Origin: Oceanicola sp. 22II-s10i
GTDB taxonomy: Bacteria; Pseudomonadota; Alphaproteobacteria; Rhodobacterales; Rhodobacteraceae
Length of the DNA stretch: 64,000 bases
Direction: 5' to 3'
Assembly (NCBI RefSeq): GCF_002210105.1
Contig: NZ_AQQU01000001.1
Location: forward strand, 1,028,501-1,092,500
A program made the translations under genes and the position numbers. Below, one piece after another: positions 53,859 through 61,721 of the stretch (within the stretch, counting starts at the first letter, position 1; every line of letters starts with the position of its first letter). The notes under the pieces were generated by a model, which saw only the letters and a list, made by a program, of their open reading frames with translations, made no database searches and was not told where the DNA came from.

Positions 53859-55034
53859 TCAAAGGCCGGGAATGCGATCCTGCAGCGAATGCCGGGCGAT
53901 CAGCATCCGGTGCACCTCGGACGGGCCTTCGTAGATGCGCATGCCGCGGACGAGGTTGGCCATCATCTGCAGCGGCAGTTCCTTGGTCATCCCCATGGCG
54001 CCGAAGGCCTGCATCGCCTTGTCGACCGTGTCCCACGCCAGTTCGGTGCCCATGAGTTTGACCATCGAACATTCGGTCCGCGCCTGCTCGCCCCGGTCGA
54101 TCTTGGTGGCGGTGTTGTAGACCATCAGCCGCAGGGCATGCAGCTGCATCTCGGCATCGGCGATCCACCACTGGATCGACTGGCGGTTCGACAGCAGGTC
54201 GCCGAAGGTCTTCCGCTGCTTGACCCATTCCTTCATCAGGTCGAGCGCCCGGCGCGTCATGCCCGCGCATTTCGCCCCCATCTCGACCCGCCGCATCGAC
54301 AGGCGCAGCTGCATCGGGCCATAGCCGTTGCCCAGCTCACCCAGCAGGGCGCTGCCGGGCAGCTTCAGATCCTCGATCGCGATCTCGTAGGTCGACCGGC
54401 CGCCGAGCATCCGGATGCGTCGGGCGATGTTGAAACCGGGCGTGTCCTTGTCGACGACGAAGGCCGAGATGCCACCGCGCGCGCCCTTGCCGGGGTCGGT
54501 GACGGCCATGAGGATGGTGAAGTCGGCCTTGTCGGCCTTGGAGATCCAGATCTTGCGGCCGTTGATCTTCCACCCGTTGCCGTCCTGCACGGCGCGGGTG
54601 ATCATCGAGGCCGGGTCGCCGCCGCCGTTGGGTTCGGAAATTGCGATGGCGCTGATCGCCTCGCCCCGCGCATAGGGTTCGAGGTATTTCTTCCGCTGCT
54701 CCTCGCTGCAGGTCTTCATCAGCATGTGCAGGTTCGGGCTGTCGGGCGGGAAGTTGTAGTCGATGCAGCTCTTGCCGAGCTCTTCGAACACGCCGACCAT
54801 CGAGGTCGCGTCGAGGTTCATGCCGCCGAATTCCTCGGGGCTTTCCAGCCGGGTCAGGCCGAATTCCTCGGCCTTCGCGTCCAGCGCCTCGCGTTCTTCC
54901 GGGACGACGGACATCGGGCCGCCCTCGGCCTCGCGGGCCAGCACTTTCGGCTCCAGCGGTATCAGGTGGTCGCGAACGAACCGGGCGACGAGATCGCGCA
55001 GCATCTGCTGTTCTTCGGTCAGCGAGAAATCCAT
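53859..55034 (-). CDS. Acyl-CoA dehydrogenase
   Basis: A 391-residue FAD enzyme oxidising acyl-CoA to enoyl-CoA. Conserved stretches: MDFSLTEEQQMLRDLVARFV, AIAISEPNGGGDP, GWKINGRKIWISKADKADF, QRKTFGDLLSNRQSIQWWIAD and RIYEGPSEVHRM, where the glutamate is the catalytic base. The family has many substrate classes; the WWIAD and R-I-Y-E-G-P-S-E pattern is like the caiA/medium-chain-type subgroup. Isolated from beta-oxidation genes, 24 bp upstream of... the gap to the amidoligase is 48 bp, same strand. Confidence 0.9.
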   Translation of the reverse strand: MDFSLTEEQQMLRDLVARFVRDHLIPLEPKVLAREAEGGPMSVVPEEREALDAKAEEFGLTRLESPEEFGGMNLDATSMVGVFEELGKSCIDYNFPPDSPNLHMLMKTCSEEQRKKYLEPYARGEAISAIAISEPNGGGDPASMITRAVQDGNGWKINGRKIWISKADKADFTILMAVTDPGKGARGGISAFVVDKDTPGFNIARRIRMLGGRSTYEIAIEDLKLPGSALLGELGNGYGPMQLRLSMRRVEMGAKCAGMTRRALDLMKEWVKQRKTFGDLLSNRQSIQWWIADAEMQLHALRLMVYNTATKIDRGEQARTECSMVKLMGTELAWDTVDKAMQAFGAMGMTKELPLQMMANLVRGMRIYEGPSEVHRMLIARHSLQDRIPGL

Positions 55035-55134
55035 GTAGCTCCTCCTTGGGTCGGGGGAGTGAAGGCGATTTGCACCGGGGTGTCACGCGCATTCGGTGGC
55101 GTTTCAGGTGGGTGGCGGTGCGCTTGCGGAGAGG

Positions 55135-55188
55135 CCGGGGGCTCTGCCCCCGGACCCCCGGCATATTTTCGGCAAGATGAAGCAGGGG
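55135..55188 (-). repeat. Intergenic hairpin repeat, copy C
   Basis: Read on the minus strand it opens CCCCTGCTTCATCTTGCC, continues CGAAAATATGCCGGGGGTCC and ends in the 8-bp stem CCGGGGGC/GCCCCCGG with an AGA loop. It lies 54 bp after the imuB stop on the same strand. Nearly identical in its first 33 bases to copy B. Confidence 0.8.
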
Positions 55189-55242
55189 GCCTGCGCGAGA
55201 CATGCCGTCAGGCGTGATGAGCGGCCGGTCGGGTCGGCTGTA

Positions 55243-56901
55243 TCAGGGGAAACGGCCCTGGCAGAACCAGCCGGGCGAGAGCGCGGCGCCGTGCGCGTAG
55301 TAGAGCCACAGGCGTTCGCCGCCCTCGACTGTGACGCGCCAGTAGTCGCGGACGCCGGTGCGCCAGTCGGGGTCGTCCAGCCACCATTCCGGCGCGATCC
55401 GCTCGGGGCCGGTGGCCGCGACGGCGATGAGGTCGCGGCGGCGCCAGCGGAAGGCGGCGGGCGGGCCGGGGCTGTCGGGGGCCTGCACCGGCTCGGGCCG
55501 CCAGAGCAAGAGGGGCCGGGCGACCGGGGGCTGCGGCCATGGCCCGGCGGGGTCGGACCATGCGGCGGCGAGGGTGAGGGCCGCTTTTTCCGGGATGTGG
55601 GAGGAGGCGGGGTGCAGGCGGGTGATCGCCTCCATCCCCGTCCGCGCGCCGATCCTTGTGATCAGGTCGTCGAGCGCATGGTCGCCGCGCGCGCGCGCCG
55701 TCACCGCCTCGGCCGCGTCGAGATGGCCGCGGGACTGGGTGCGGTGCACCGTTTCCGTCTGCACCGCCTCGAGCCGCAGCATGTCGATGCCGAAGCCTGC
55801 GTCGAGTTCGGGCACCTTCATCGCCAGCAGCGGGCGGATGCGGTCGGGCTGGTGGCTGGGCCGGGCGACGCCCGCCTCGATCCACTGCATCGTCCCGTCG
55901 GTGCGGAAGATCTGCAGCCGCACGGTGCGGATGCCCATGGCCTTCGTCTCGAGCGTCGCGCAGAGGCGGGTCAGCAGCCGGTCCAGCCCGGCGAGGATGT
56001 CGCTTTCTAGTCCGATCGGTTCCGGCAGGGTCATCCGCACCGCGTCGGGCCGGTCGGCGCGGGCGGGCGAGACCGGCTCCGGCGCATGGCCGAGCGCCTG
56101 GTCGAGGCGCAGCGCCAGTTGCCGCCCGAAGCGGCGGGCCAGCGGCGCGCGGGGTTGGTCGAGCAGGTCGCCGATGCGCCGCAGCCCCAGCCGGGCGAGC
56201 TGGTCGAGGACGGGGCGGTCGAGCCTGAGCGCCGCGACGGGCAGCGGCGCGATGGCCTGCCGGGTCTGGCCGGGGGCGGCGATCCGGACCTCGGGCGCGG
56301 CATCGGCGGTGGGCCGGGGCGCCGCGCCGCCCTTGACCCAGTGCCGCCGCGCGGCGCGCGAGCGGGTGGCCGGCGCCTCGGCATCCACGGCGTCGCCGGT
56401 GCGGCGGTGTTCCGGCGCGCGGCCCGCGTAGCGCGCCAGCCCCCAGGCCGCACCCGGCGTGTCCGCGATCCCGGCGAGGTGGGTCAGCCCCAGCCGGGCG
56501 CAGTCGGCGGCGAGCGTGTCCATGAGCCCGGCCTCGCCGCCGAAGAGATGCGCGCAGCCCGAGATGTCGAGCACCAGCGACTCGGGCGGCGTTTCGGCCA
56601 CCCAGGGCGAATAGCGGCCCGCCCAGCGTCGGAGCAGGGTCAGGAATGCGGCCTCCTTCTGCGGGTTGCGCAGGCGGGTCAGCAGGTCCGGGCACATCGC
56701 GCGGGCGTCGCGCAGCGGCTGTCCGCGGGTGAGCCCGGCGGCCGAGGCCCCGGCAGAGAGCGACGACAGCGTCTGCAGGCTGCCGCTTTCCTCGACCACC
56801 GCGAAGGGCCGTCCGTCATCGCCGCCCGCCTCTCGCAGCAGGCGTTCGGCCCCCAGCCTCGGGAACCAGACGGACAGGATGCGGCGCGACGGGGCGGGCA
56901 T
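55243..56901 (-). CDS. imuB: DNA polymerase Y-family protein ImuB
   Basis: A 552-residue Y-family relative that lacks polymerase activity and bridges DnaE2 to the sliding clamp in SOS mutagenesis. N-terminal RRILSVWFPRLGAERLL, then the degenerate palm SLVLDISGCAHLFGGE (about 107-122) with no catalytic acids, a RIGDLLDQPRAPLARRFG helix-hairpin region and an uncharacterised C-terminal part. imuA should precede and dnaE2 follow, but neither is adjacent: upstream is a divergent cytochrome gene and downstream an acyl-CoA dehydrogenase. A LexA box lies 26 bp before the start. Confidence 0.93.
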   Translation of the reverse strand: MPAPSRRILSVWFPRLGAERLLREAGGDDGRPFAVVEESGSLQTLSSLSAGASAAGLTRGQPLRDARAMCPDLLTRLRNPQKEAAFLTLLRRWAGRYSPWVAETPPESLVLDISGCAHLFGGEAGLMDTLAADCARLGLTHLAGIADTPGAAWGLARYAGRAPEHRRTGDAVDAEAPATRSRAARRHWVKGGAAPRPTADAAPEVRIAAPGQTRQAIAPLPVAALRLDRPVLDQLARLGLRRIGDLLDQPRAPLARRFGRQLALRLDQALGHAPEPVSPARADRPDAVRMTLPEPIGLESDILAGLDRLLTRLCATLETKAMGIRTVRLQIFRTDGTMQWIEAGVARPSHQPDRIRPLLAMKVPELDAGFGIDMLRLEAVQTETVHRTQSRGHLDAAEAVTARARGDHALDDLITRIGARTGMEAITRLHPASSHIPEKAALTLAAAWSDPAGPWPQPPVARPLLLWRPEPVQAPDSPGPPAAFRWRRRDLIAVAATGPERIAPEWWLDDPDWRTGVRDYWRVTVEGGERLWLYYAHGAALSPGWFCQGRFP

Positions 56902-56926
56902 GGGCAGGGCAGCGGCGAGTCGAATT

Positions 56927-56941
56927 GTTCATGATTTGTTC
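56927..56941. promoter_or_regulatory. LexA (SOS) box at imuB / cytochrome c' intergenic region
   Basis: GTTC-ATGATTT-GTTC is an exact match to the alphaproteobacterial LexA direct repeat GTTC-N7-GTTC. It is in the short gap between divergent imuB and the cytochrome c' gene, 26 bp from the imuB start. Confidence 0.85.
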
Positions 56942-57033
56942 CATAGTGGCGCGGGAATCCGCCGGTGTCGAGTCACAGCGGTTTTCCGCGGGCCGGTCTG
57001 ACCTACACTTCCCTCGACACAAAGGAGTTTTCC

Positions 57034-57480
57034 ATGACGCGCAACGGCCCGACGCTTGTCCTCATCCTCACCATCGCTGCATTCACCACCGGGGCCCTCG
57101 CGCAGGTCGAGCCCACCGATCCCACGGTGAAGGCGCGGATGGAGCTGATGAAGGACATCCGCGCCCAGATGGGCACCTTGGGCGGCATGGCGCAGGGCAA
57201 GATGGCCTTCGACGCGGATGCGGCGGCGGAAGCACGGCGGGCGCTGGCCGAGGACGCCTCGGAAATCCCCGCCGCCTTCGAGCAGCGCGCGACCGATCCG
57301 GCGACCGAGGCCGCCCCGGCGATCTGGGAGGATTTCGCGGATTTCACCGCCAAGGCGAAGCTGCTGGAGGATGCGGCGACCAAGCTGGGGACCGGATCGC
57401 TGGATGACCTCAAGGCCGGGATTGGCGAAATCGGGCAGGCCTGCTCAGGCTGCCACAAGCTCTACCGGATCGAGAACTAG
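57034..57480 (+). CDS. Cytochrome c' (C-type haem, periplasmic)
   Basis: A 148-residue exported cytochrome with signal peptide (LVLILTIAAFTTGALA), helices of the four-helix-bundle cytochrome c' (PF01322), and a C-terminal haem site C137-S-G-C140-H141, followed by KLYRIEN. Such proteins bind haem high-spin and may bind NO or CO. Start is set by AAAGGAG 7 nt ahead; an upstream in-frame ATG overlaps the LexA region. Ends 1 bp from the convergent glycosidase stop. Confidence 0.87.
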   Translation: MTRNGPTLVLILTIAAFTTGALAQVEPTDPTVKARMELMKDIRAQMGTLGGMAQGKMAFDADAAAEARRALAEDASEIPAAFEQRATDPATEAAPAIWEDFADFTAKAKLLEDAATKLGTGSLDDLKAGIGEIGQACSGCHKLYRIEN

Positions 57481-57481
57481 G

Positions 57482-58228
57482 TCACTCGACCGGGGCGACG
57501 ACGGCGACGATCGGGCCCATCGTCCGCCCGCCGTCCGCCCGCCCGAGGCCGGGGGCGTAGAGCCGGGAGATGTTGCCGTCGAAATAGAGCGCCTGCGGCA
57601 GGCCGAGCTGATCGCGGAAGAAGCTGCCGAATTCGTGGAAGGTCACCGCGTTGCGCGAGATGACGAAGACCGCGCGGTCGCCGCTGGCCGAGGTGCCTAC
57701 GCCATTCCGCAGGTAGCGCGAGTTGCTTTCCGGCAGGAACTTGGGGTGCAGCTCGCCGTCGATGACCAGCATGGGGCCGGACTGGGTCGCGAAGCGGCAC
57801 TTGCCCTGCCGGGTGTCGACGAACTTCAGCGTCTCGATGACCTCGGCCTTGCCCTCGCCGAAGCAGAAGACGCCGTTCGGAACGAGGCCGAAGTTGCCGG
57901 GTCCCGGATTCGGGATCACCCGCATCAGCTCCTCGCCCTCTTCGACATAATGGCCGACCGGGCGGCGGTCCTCGTGATACATGCCGGCGTTCATGCCGAA
58001 GAGCAGCTGTTTGCCGTCCTCGCGCAGCGCGGTGTTCAGCGTTTCGAAATGGCCGAAGGGGGTGCCGGAGGTGTCGTTCAGGAACAGGCGCAGGTCCTCG
58101 GCGGCCGGATCGACCTCGCAGACGACATAGGCGTTGCCCCTGTAGTTCTCCTCGCGGCACTCGACCGCGCCCGCCGACGTTGCGGCTGCGGCGGTGAGCA
58201 GGGTGAGGCCGGCGAGCCAGCCTCTCAC
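57482..58228 (-). CDS. Phosphodiester glycosidase-like exported protein (NAGPA/DUF2233)
   Basis: A 248-residue exported protein of the PF09992 type (phosphodiester alpha-N-acetylglucosaminidase-like). Signal peptide [21 protein letters not shown], then [67 protein letters not shown] and [12 protein letters not shown], all characteristic. The start is a GTG overlapping the rbfA stop (GTGA). Which sugar-phosphate or cell-wall component it acts on is unknown. Confidence 0.82.
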   Translation of the reverse strand: MRGWLAGLTLLTAAAATSAGAVECREENYRGNAYVVCEVDPAAEDLRLFLNDTSGTPFGHFETLNTALREDGKQLLFGMNAGMYHEDRRPVGHYVEEGEELMRVIPNPGPGNFGLVPNGVFCFGEGKAEVIETLKFVDTRQGKCRFATQSGPMLVIDGELHPKFLPESNSRYLRNGVGTSASGDRAVFVISRNAVTFHEFGSFFRDQLGLPQALYFDGNISRLYAPGLGRADGGRTMGPIVAVVAPVE

Positions 58229-58635
58229 TTGTCGTCTCCGTCGTCGTCCAGATCGCGCCGGACCTCGTCGCGTTCAAAGAGTGCGCGGGTCGCGTCCATC
58301 CGGTCGAACGTGTCGTCCAGCCGGAATCGCAGGTCCGGGGCAAAGCGCAGCCCGGCCTTCTTGCCGACGATGCGCCGCAACTCGCCCTTGTTGCGCGCCA
58401 GCAGAGTGATCAGGTCGTCCTGACCTTCGCCGCCGAGCGGCAGGACGAAGGCTGTCGCGATCTTGAGATCGGGCGTCACGCGCACCTCGCCCACGGTGAT
58501 CGACATGCGATTCAGGTCGGGGTCGTGGATCTCGGCCCGCTGCAGCGTTTCCGACAGGATACGCCGGATGTGTTCGCCGACGCGAAGCTGTCTTTGCGAG
58601 GGGCCGCGGCCCCCTTGGGCGGAGGGGTTGTTCAT
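58225..58635 (-). CDS. rbfA: Ribosome-binding factor A
   Basis: A 136-residue assembly factor that helps mature the 5' end of 16S rRNA and is needed in cold. It is a single KH-like domain: [51 protein letters not shown] and [17 protein letters not shown]. Start MNNPSAQG lies before a low-complexity N-terminus. The acidic tail ([11 protein letters not shown]) overlaps the next gene. Divergent from dapB. Confidence 0.95.
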   Translation of the reverse strand: MNNPSAQGGRGPSQRQLRVGEHIRRILSETLQRAEIHDPDLNRMSITVGEVRVTPDLKIATAFVLPLGGEGQDDLITLLARNKGELRRIVGKKAGLRFAPDLRFRLDDTFDRMDATRALFERDEVRRDLDDDGDDK

Positions 58636-58720
58636 GCCTCCGCATCTACGCGTTTGCGGGCCCTTTGCCAAGGCGCGTGCCAGCCGCTATTGAGGCACCC
58701 GGACAATGGAGACAGGGCGG

Positions 58721-59530
58721 ATGACGGAACTTCCCAATTTCGTGGTGACGGGCGCATCGGGCCGGATGGGCCAGATGCTGATCCGGACGATCGCCGAATC
58801 GGGCCGCGCACGGCTGTCGGCGGCAGTCGAGCGTCAGGGTCACGACTGGATCGGCCGGGACATCGGCGAATGCATGGGCGGGGCGGCGACCGGCGTGATC
58901 GTGACGGACGATCCGCTGGAGGCTTTCGCCACCGCAAGGGCGGTGCTCGACTTCACCGCGCCGAAGGCGAGCGTCGAGTTCGCGGCGCTGGCGGCGCAGG
59001 CGCGGGCTGTGCATGTCATCGGCACGACGGGGCTGGAGCCGGAACATCTCGAGAAGTTCGCCGCCGCCGCGCGGCACGCGGTCATCATTAGGGCCGGCAA
59101 CTTCAGCCTCGGGGTCAACCTGCTGGTGCAAATGACGAAACGGGTTGCACAGGCCCTCGACGAGGAATTCGACATCGAGGTGATCGAGGCGCACCACCAC
59201 CACAAGGTCGATGCGCCCTCGGGCACCGCGCTGATGCTGGGCGAGGCCGCGGCCGAGGGGCGCGGCGTGTCGCTGCGGCAGATGTCGGACCGGGGCCGCG
59301 ACGGCATTACGGGGGCGCGGCAGCCGGGGCATATCGGCTTTTCCGCGATCCGGGGCGGCGACATCGTGGGCGAACATGACGTGATGTTCGCCGGGCAGGG
59401 CGAGCGGGTGATCCTGCGCCATGTCGCGACCGACCGGGCGATATTCGCGCGCGGCGCGGTCAAGGCGGCGCTCTGGGGGCTGGACCGGGCGCCGGGCGAA
59501 TACGACATGGCGGACGTGCTGGGATTCTGA
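58721..59530 (+). CDS. dapB: 4-hydroxy-tetrahydrodipicolinate reductase
   Basis: NAD(P)H-dependent step in lysine and diaminopimelate synthesis. The 269-residue protein has the cofactor loop [13 protein letters not shown] (about 8-20), [33 protein letters not shown] and the catalytic [21 protein letters not shown] was chosen over an ATG five codons upstream because of its closer ribosome-binding GGGCGG context; both are in frame. Confidence 0.95.
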   Translation: MTELPNFVVTGASGRMGQMLIRTIAESGRARLSAAVERQGHDWIGRDIGECMGGAATGVIVTDDPLEAFATARAVLDFTAPKASVEFAALAAQARAVHVIGTTGLEPEHLEKFAAAARHAVIIRAGNFSLGVNLLVQMTKRVAQALDEEFDIEVIEAHHHHKVDAPSGTALMLGEAAAEGRGVSLRQMSDRGRDGITGARQPGHIGFSAIRGGDIVGEHDVMFAGQGERVILRHVATDRAIFARGAVKAALWGLDRAPGEYDMADVLGF

Positions 59531-59607
59531 CCGGTATTCACGGTCTGGAAACGCCGAAGTGATCCAATCGCTCGGAGGGCGCGTAACCCCCGTGAAAGGA
59601 GATCACC

Positions 59608-59967
59608 ATGCGTGCTGTTCCAATCGCCGCCATGCTCGCCGTTCTAGCGACTGCCGGCCCCTCTCTGGCCGAGGCTGAAAGGCGTATCGACAAGCGGTCG
59701 GAGTTCATCAATATCGTCGAGGGACGCAAACTGACCTATCTGGGCGTGTCGTTGCGTGTCTTCCGGGATGGCCGGATCACCGGCCGGGCGTTCGGGCGCG
59801 AGGTCACCGGGTCGTGGAACTGGCAGGACGGATTCTTCTGCCGGACGTTGAACTGGGGGGACAAGCCCTTCGACCGGAACTGTCAGAAGGTCGACGCCGG
59901 AGACAGCGGCGTCCGTTTCACATCTGACAGGGGCACAGGGCAGACGGCCAAGCTGTCACTGCGATAG
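59608..59967 (+). CDS. Exported protein of unknown function, 119 aa
   Basis: A short secreted protein: signal peptide (AVPIAAMLAVLATAGPSLA), then a compact beta-rich domain, e.g. LTYLGVSLRVFRDGRITGRAFGREVTG and a cysteine/tryptophan part (SWNWQDGFFCRTLNWGDKPFDRNCQ) with two cysteines that could be bridged. Such proteins sit after dapB in Rhodobacterales and are sometimes mislabelled as a reductase; there is no catalytic similarity to DapB. Function unknown. Confidence 0.65.
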   Translation: MRAVPIAAMLAVLATAGPSLAEAERRIDKRSEFINIVEGRKLTYLGVSLRVFRDGRITGRAFGREVTGSWNWQDGFFCRTLNWGDKPFDRNCQKVDAGDSGVRFTSDRGTGQTAKLSLR

Positions 59968-59984
59968 GCCGCAGCGGAACGCCG

Positions 59985-60170
59985 TCAGAAATCGACGGCG
60001 ATGCCCTTCTTCTCCCAATCGCCGTACCGAACGGGTTCGGGACCGTCGCGACCGCCAAGTTCCTTGGGCATGTCGGCAGGCTGTGCGGCCCGGCGCCGCG
60101 CCTCGGCTTCGGCCAGCGCGCGCTGCGCGGCGGGCGGCAGATCTTGGCGGGGTGTGTCGGCGTTGCTCAT
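59985..60170 (-). CDS. DUF1674 / SdhAF4-like small protein
   Basis: A 61-residue protein whose C-terminus, GGRDGPEPVRYGDWEKKGIAVDF, has the RYGDWEKKG...DF pattern of DUF1674 (SdhAF4, succinate dehydrogenase assembly factor 4, which helps flavinylate SdhA). The N-terminal half is alanine/proline/arginine-rich. Divergent from rsmB. No sdh genes are in the window. The ATG has GGAAG-like purines upstream. Confidence 0.85.
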   Translation of the reverse strand: MSNADTPRQDLPPAAQRALAEAEARRRAAQPADMPKELGGRDGPEPVRYGDWEKKGIAVDF

Positions 60171-60236
60171 CTCGGCTTCCTTCCGGTGTTGTGCGTTGAT
60201 ATACGCCGCCCCTGTCCAATCGCAAGGATTGCCCTG

Positions 60237-61625
60237 ATGCCCACCCCGCCCAGATCCCCCCGTCCCCCGCGCTCCGGCGGTAAACCCGGCGGGCCCAGGG
60301 GCAGGGGTGGCAAGCCTGATCGCGGCGGCGCGGGCAAACCCCGTCCCGAAGCGCCCCGGATCACATCGGCCCGCGGCGGCGCGGTCGCGCTGCTCGACGC
60401 CGTGCTGGGCCGGTCGCGGCTGATGTCCGATCTGACCGTGGCGGGCGGGCCGCTCGATCCGTTGTCCCCCGCCGACCGGGCGCGGGCGCAGCGGCTGGCG
60501 ACCGAGGTGCTGCGTGGCCTCGACCGGGCGGATCGTCTGCTTGGGAAACATCTGACCAAGGCACCGCCGCTGACCGTCCAGAACATCCTGCGGCTTGGCA
60601 CGTGGGAACTGAGCCATGGTGAAGCGGCGCATGGGGTTGTGAACGATTGCGTGGCGCTGGCAGGTGAGGCGCCGCGCGGTGCGTCCATGAAGGGGCTGGT
60701 GAACGCCGTGCTGCGCAAGATCGCGGCCGAAGCGCAGAACGAATGGCCCCGGCTGCGCGTCCCCCGGCTGCCGGAGTGGCTGCGCCTCCCCCTGACCGAG
60801 GCATGGGGCCCCCAGGCCGTAGCCGCCATGGAGGCGGCGCATTTCGCAGGGGCGCCGCTTGACCTGACGCCGCGCGATGCCGCCGAGACGGAGGCACTGG
60901 CCGCAGAACTCGGCGCCGAGGTATTGCCGACCGGCTCGTTGCGCCTTTCGGCGCCGGGCCAGGTCAGCGCCCTGCCGGGCTATGACGCGGGCCGGTGGTG
61001 GGTGCAGGACGCAGCCGCCGCGCTTCCGGCGCGAATGCTGGGGATCAAGCCGGGTGACCGCGTGCTCGACCTCTGTGCCGCGCCGGGTGGCAAGACGTTG
61101 CAGATTGCCGCTGCCGGGGCCGGGGTCACGGCGCTCGACCTGTCTGAAAAGCGGATGGAACGGGTGGCCGAGAACCTTGCCCGCACCGGGCTGACGGCCA
61201 CCACCATCACCGGCGACGTGCTGGAGCATCACGGCGGCCCCTATGACGCCATCCTGCTGGACGCGCCCTGTTCCGCGACCGGCACCATCCGGCGGCATCC
61301 GGACCTGCCCCATGCGGCGGACGGGCGGAACATCTCGGACCTGATCGACCTGCAGGCGCAGATGATCGACCACGCGCTGACCCTGCTGAAACCCGGCGGG
61401 CGTCTGGTCTACTGCACCTGTTCGCTGATCCCGGACGAAGGCGAATGCCAGACCGACGAGGCGCTGGCGCGTCATCCCGGCCTGCGCGTCGACACCGACG
61501 CCCGCAACCTGCCCGGCGTGCCCGAGGCATGGCACAGCAGCGAAGGCGGCCTGCGCATCCGTCCCGATCACTGGGGCGATCGCGGCGGGATCGACGGGTT
61601 CTACATGGTCGCGCTGCGCCTCTGA
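60237..61625 (+). CDS. rsmB: 16S rRNA (cytosine-967-C5)-methyltransferase
   Basis: A 462-residue RsmB/Sun protein. N-terminal basic, glycine/proline/arginine-rich tail (1-45), then an NusB-like helical domain (about 50-180), then the SAM methyltransferase domain with LDLCAAPGGKTLQIAA, DAPCSATGTIRRHPDL (C345) and YCTCSLIPDEGE (C395, catalytic). The long disordered N-terminus is an extension common in alphaproteobacteria. Start fixed by AAGGATTG. Confidence 0.93.
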   Translation: MPTPPRSPRPPRSGGKPGGPRGRGGKPDRGGAGKPRPEAPRITSARGGAVALLDAVLGRSRLMSDLTVAGGPLDPLSPADRARAQRLATEVLRGLDRADRLLGKHLTKAPPLTVQNILRLGTWELSHGEAAHGVVNDCVALAGEAPRGASMKGLVNAVLRKIAAEAQNEWPRLRVPRLPEWLRLPLTEAWGPQAVAAMEAAHFAGAPLDLTPRDAAETEALAAELGAEVLPTGSLRLSAPGQVSALPGYDAGRWWVQDAAAALPARMLGIKPGDRVLDLCAAPGGKTLQIAAAGAGVTALDLSEKRMERVAENLARTGLTATTITGDVLEHHGGPYDAILLDAPCSATGTIRRHPDLPHAADGRNISDLIDLQAQMIDHALTLLKPGGRLVYCTCSLIPDEGECQTDEALARHPGLRVDTDARNLPGVPEAWHSSEGGLRIRPDHWGDRGGIDGFYMVALRL

Positions 61626-61721
61626 CCCCAAGCGGGGGCACGCGGGCGAATCCCGATGACTTTCCCGACCCCCGGCGGTATCCTGCCCCGGCAGACGCCA
61701 CAGAGCGTGAGAGGCAGGCAG

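Noticed and set aside
55208..56695. 495-codon open frame overlapping imuB in another frame
   Set aside because: Arg/Pro/Ala-rich shadow; the ImuB frame is recognisable throughout.
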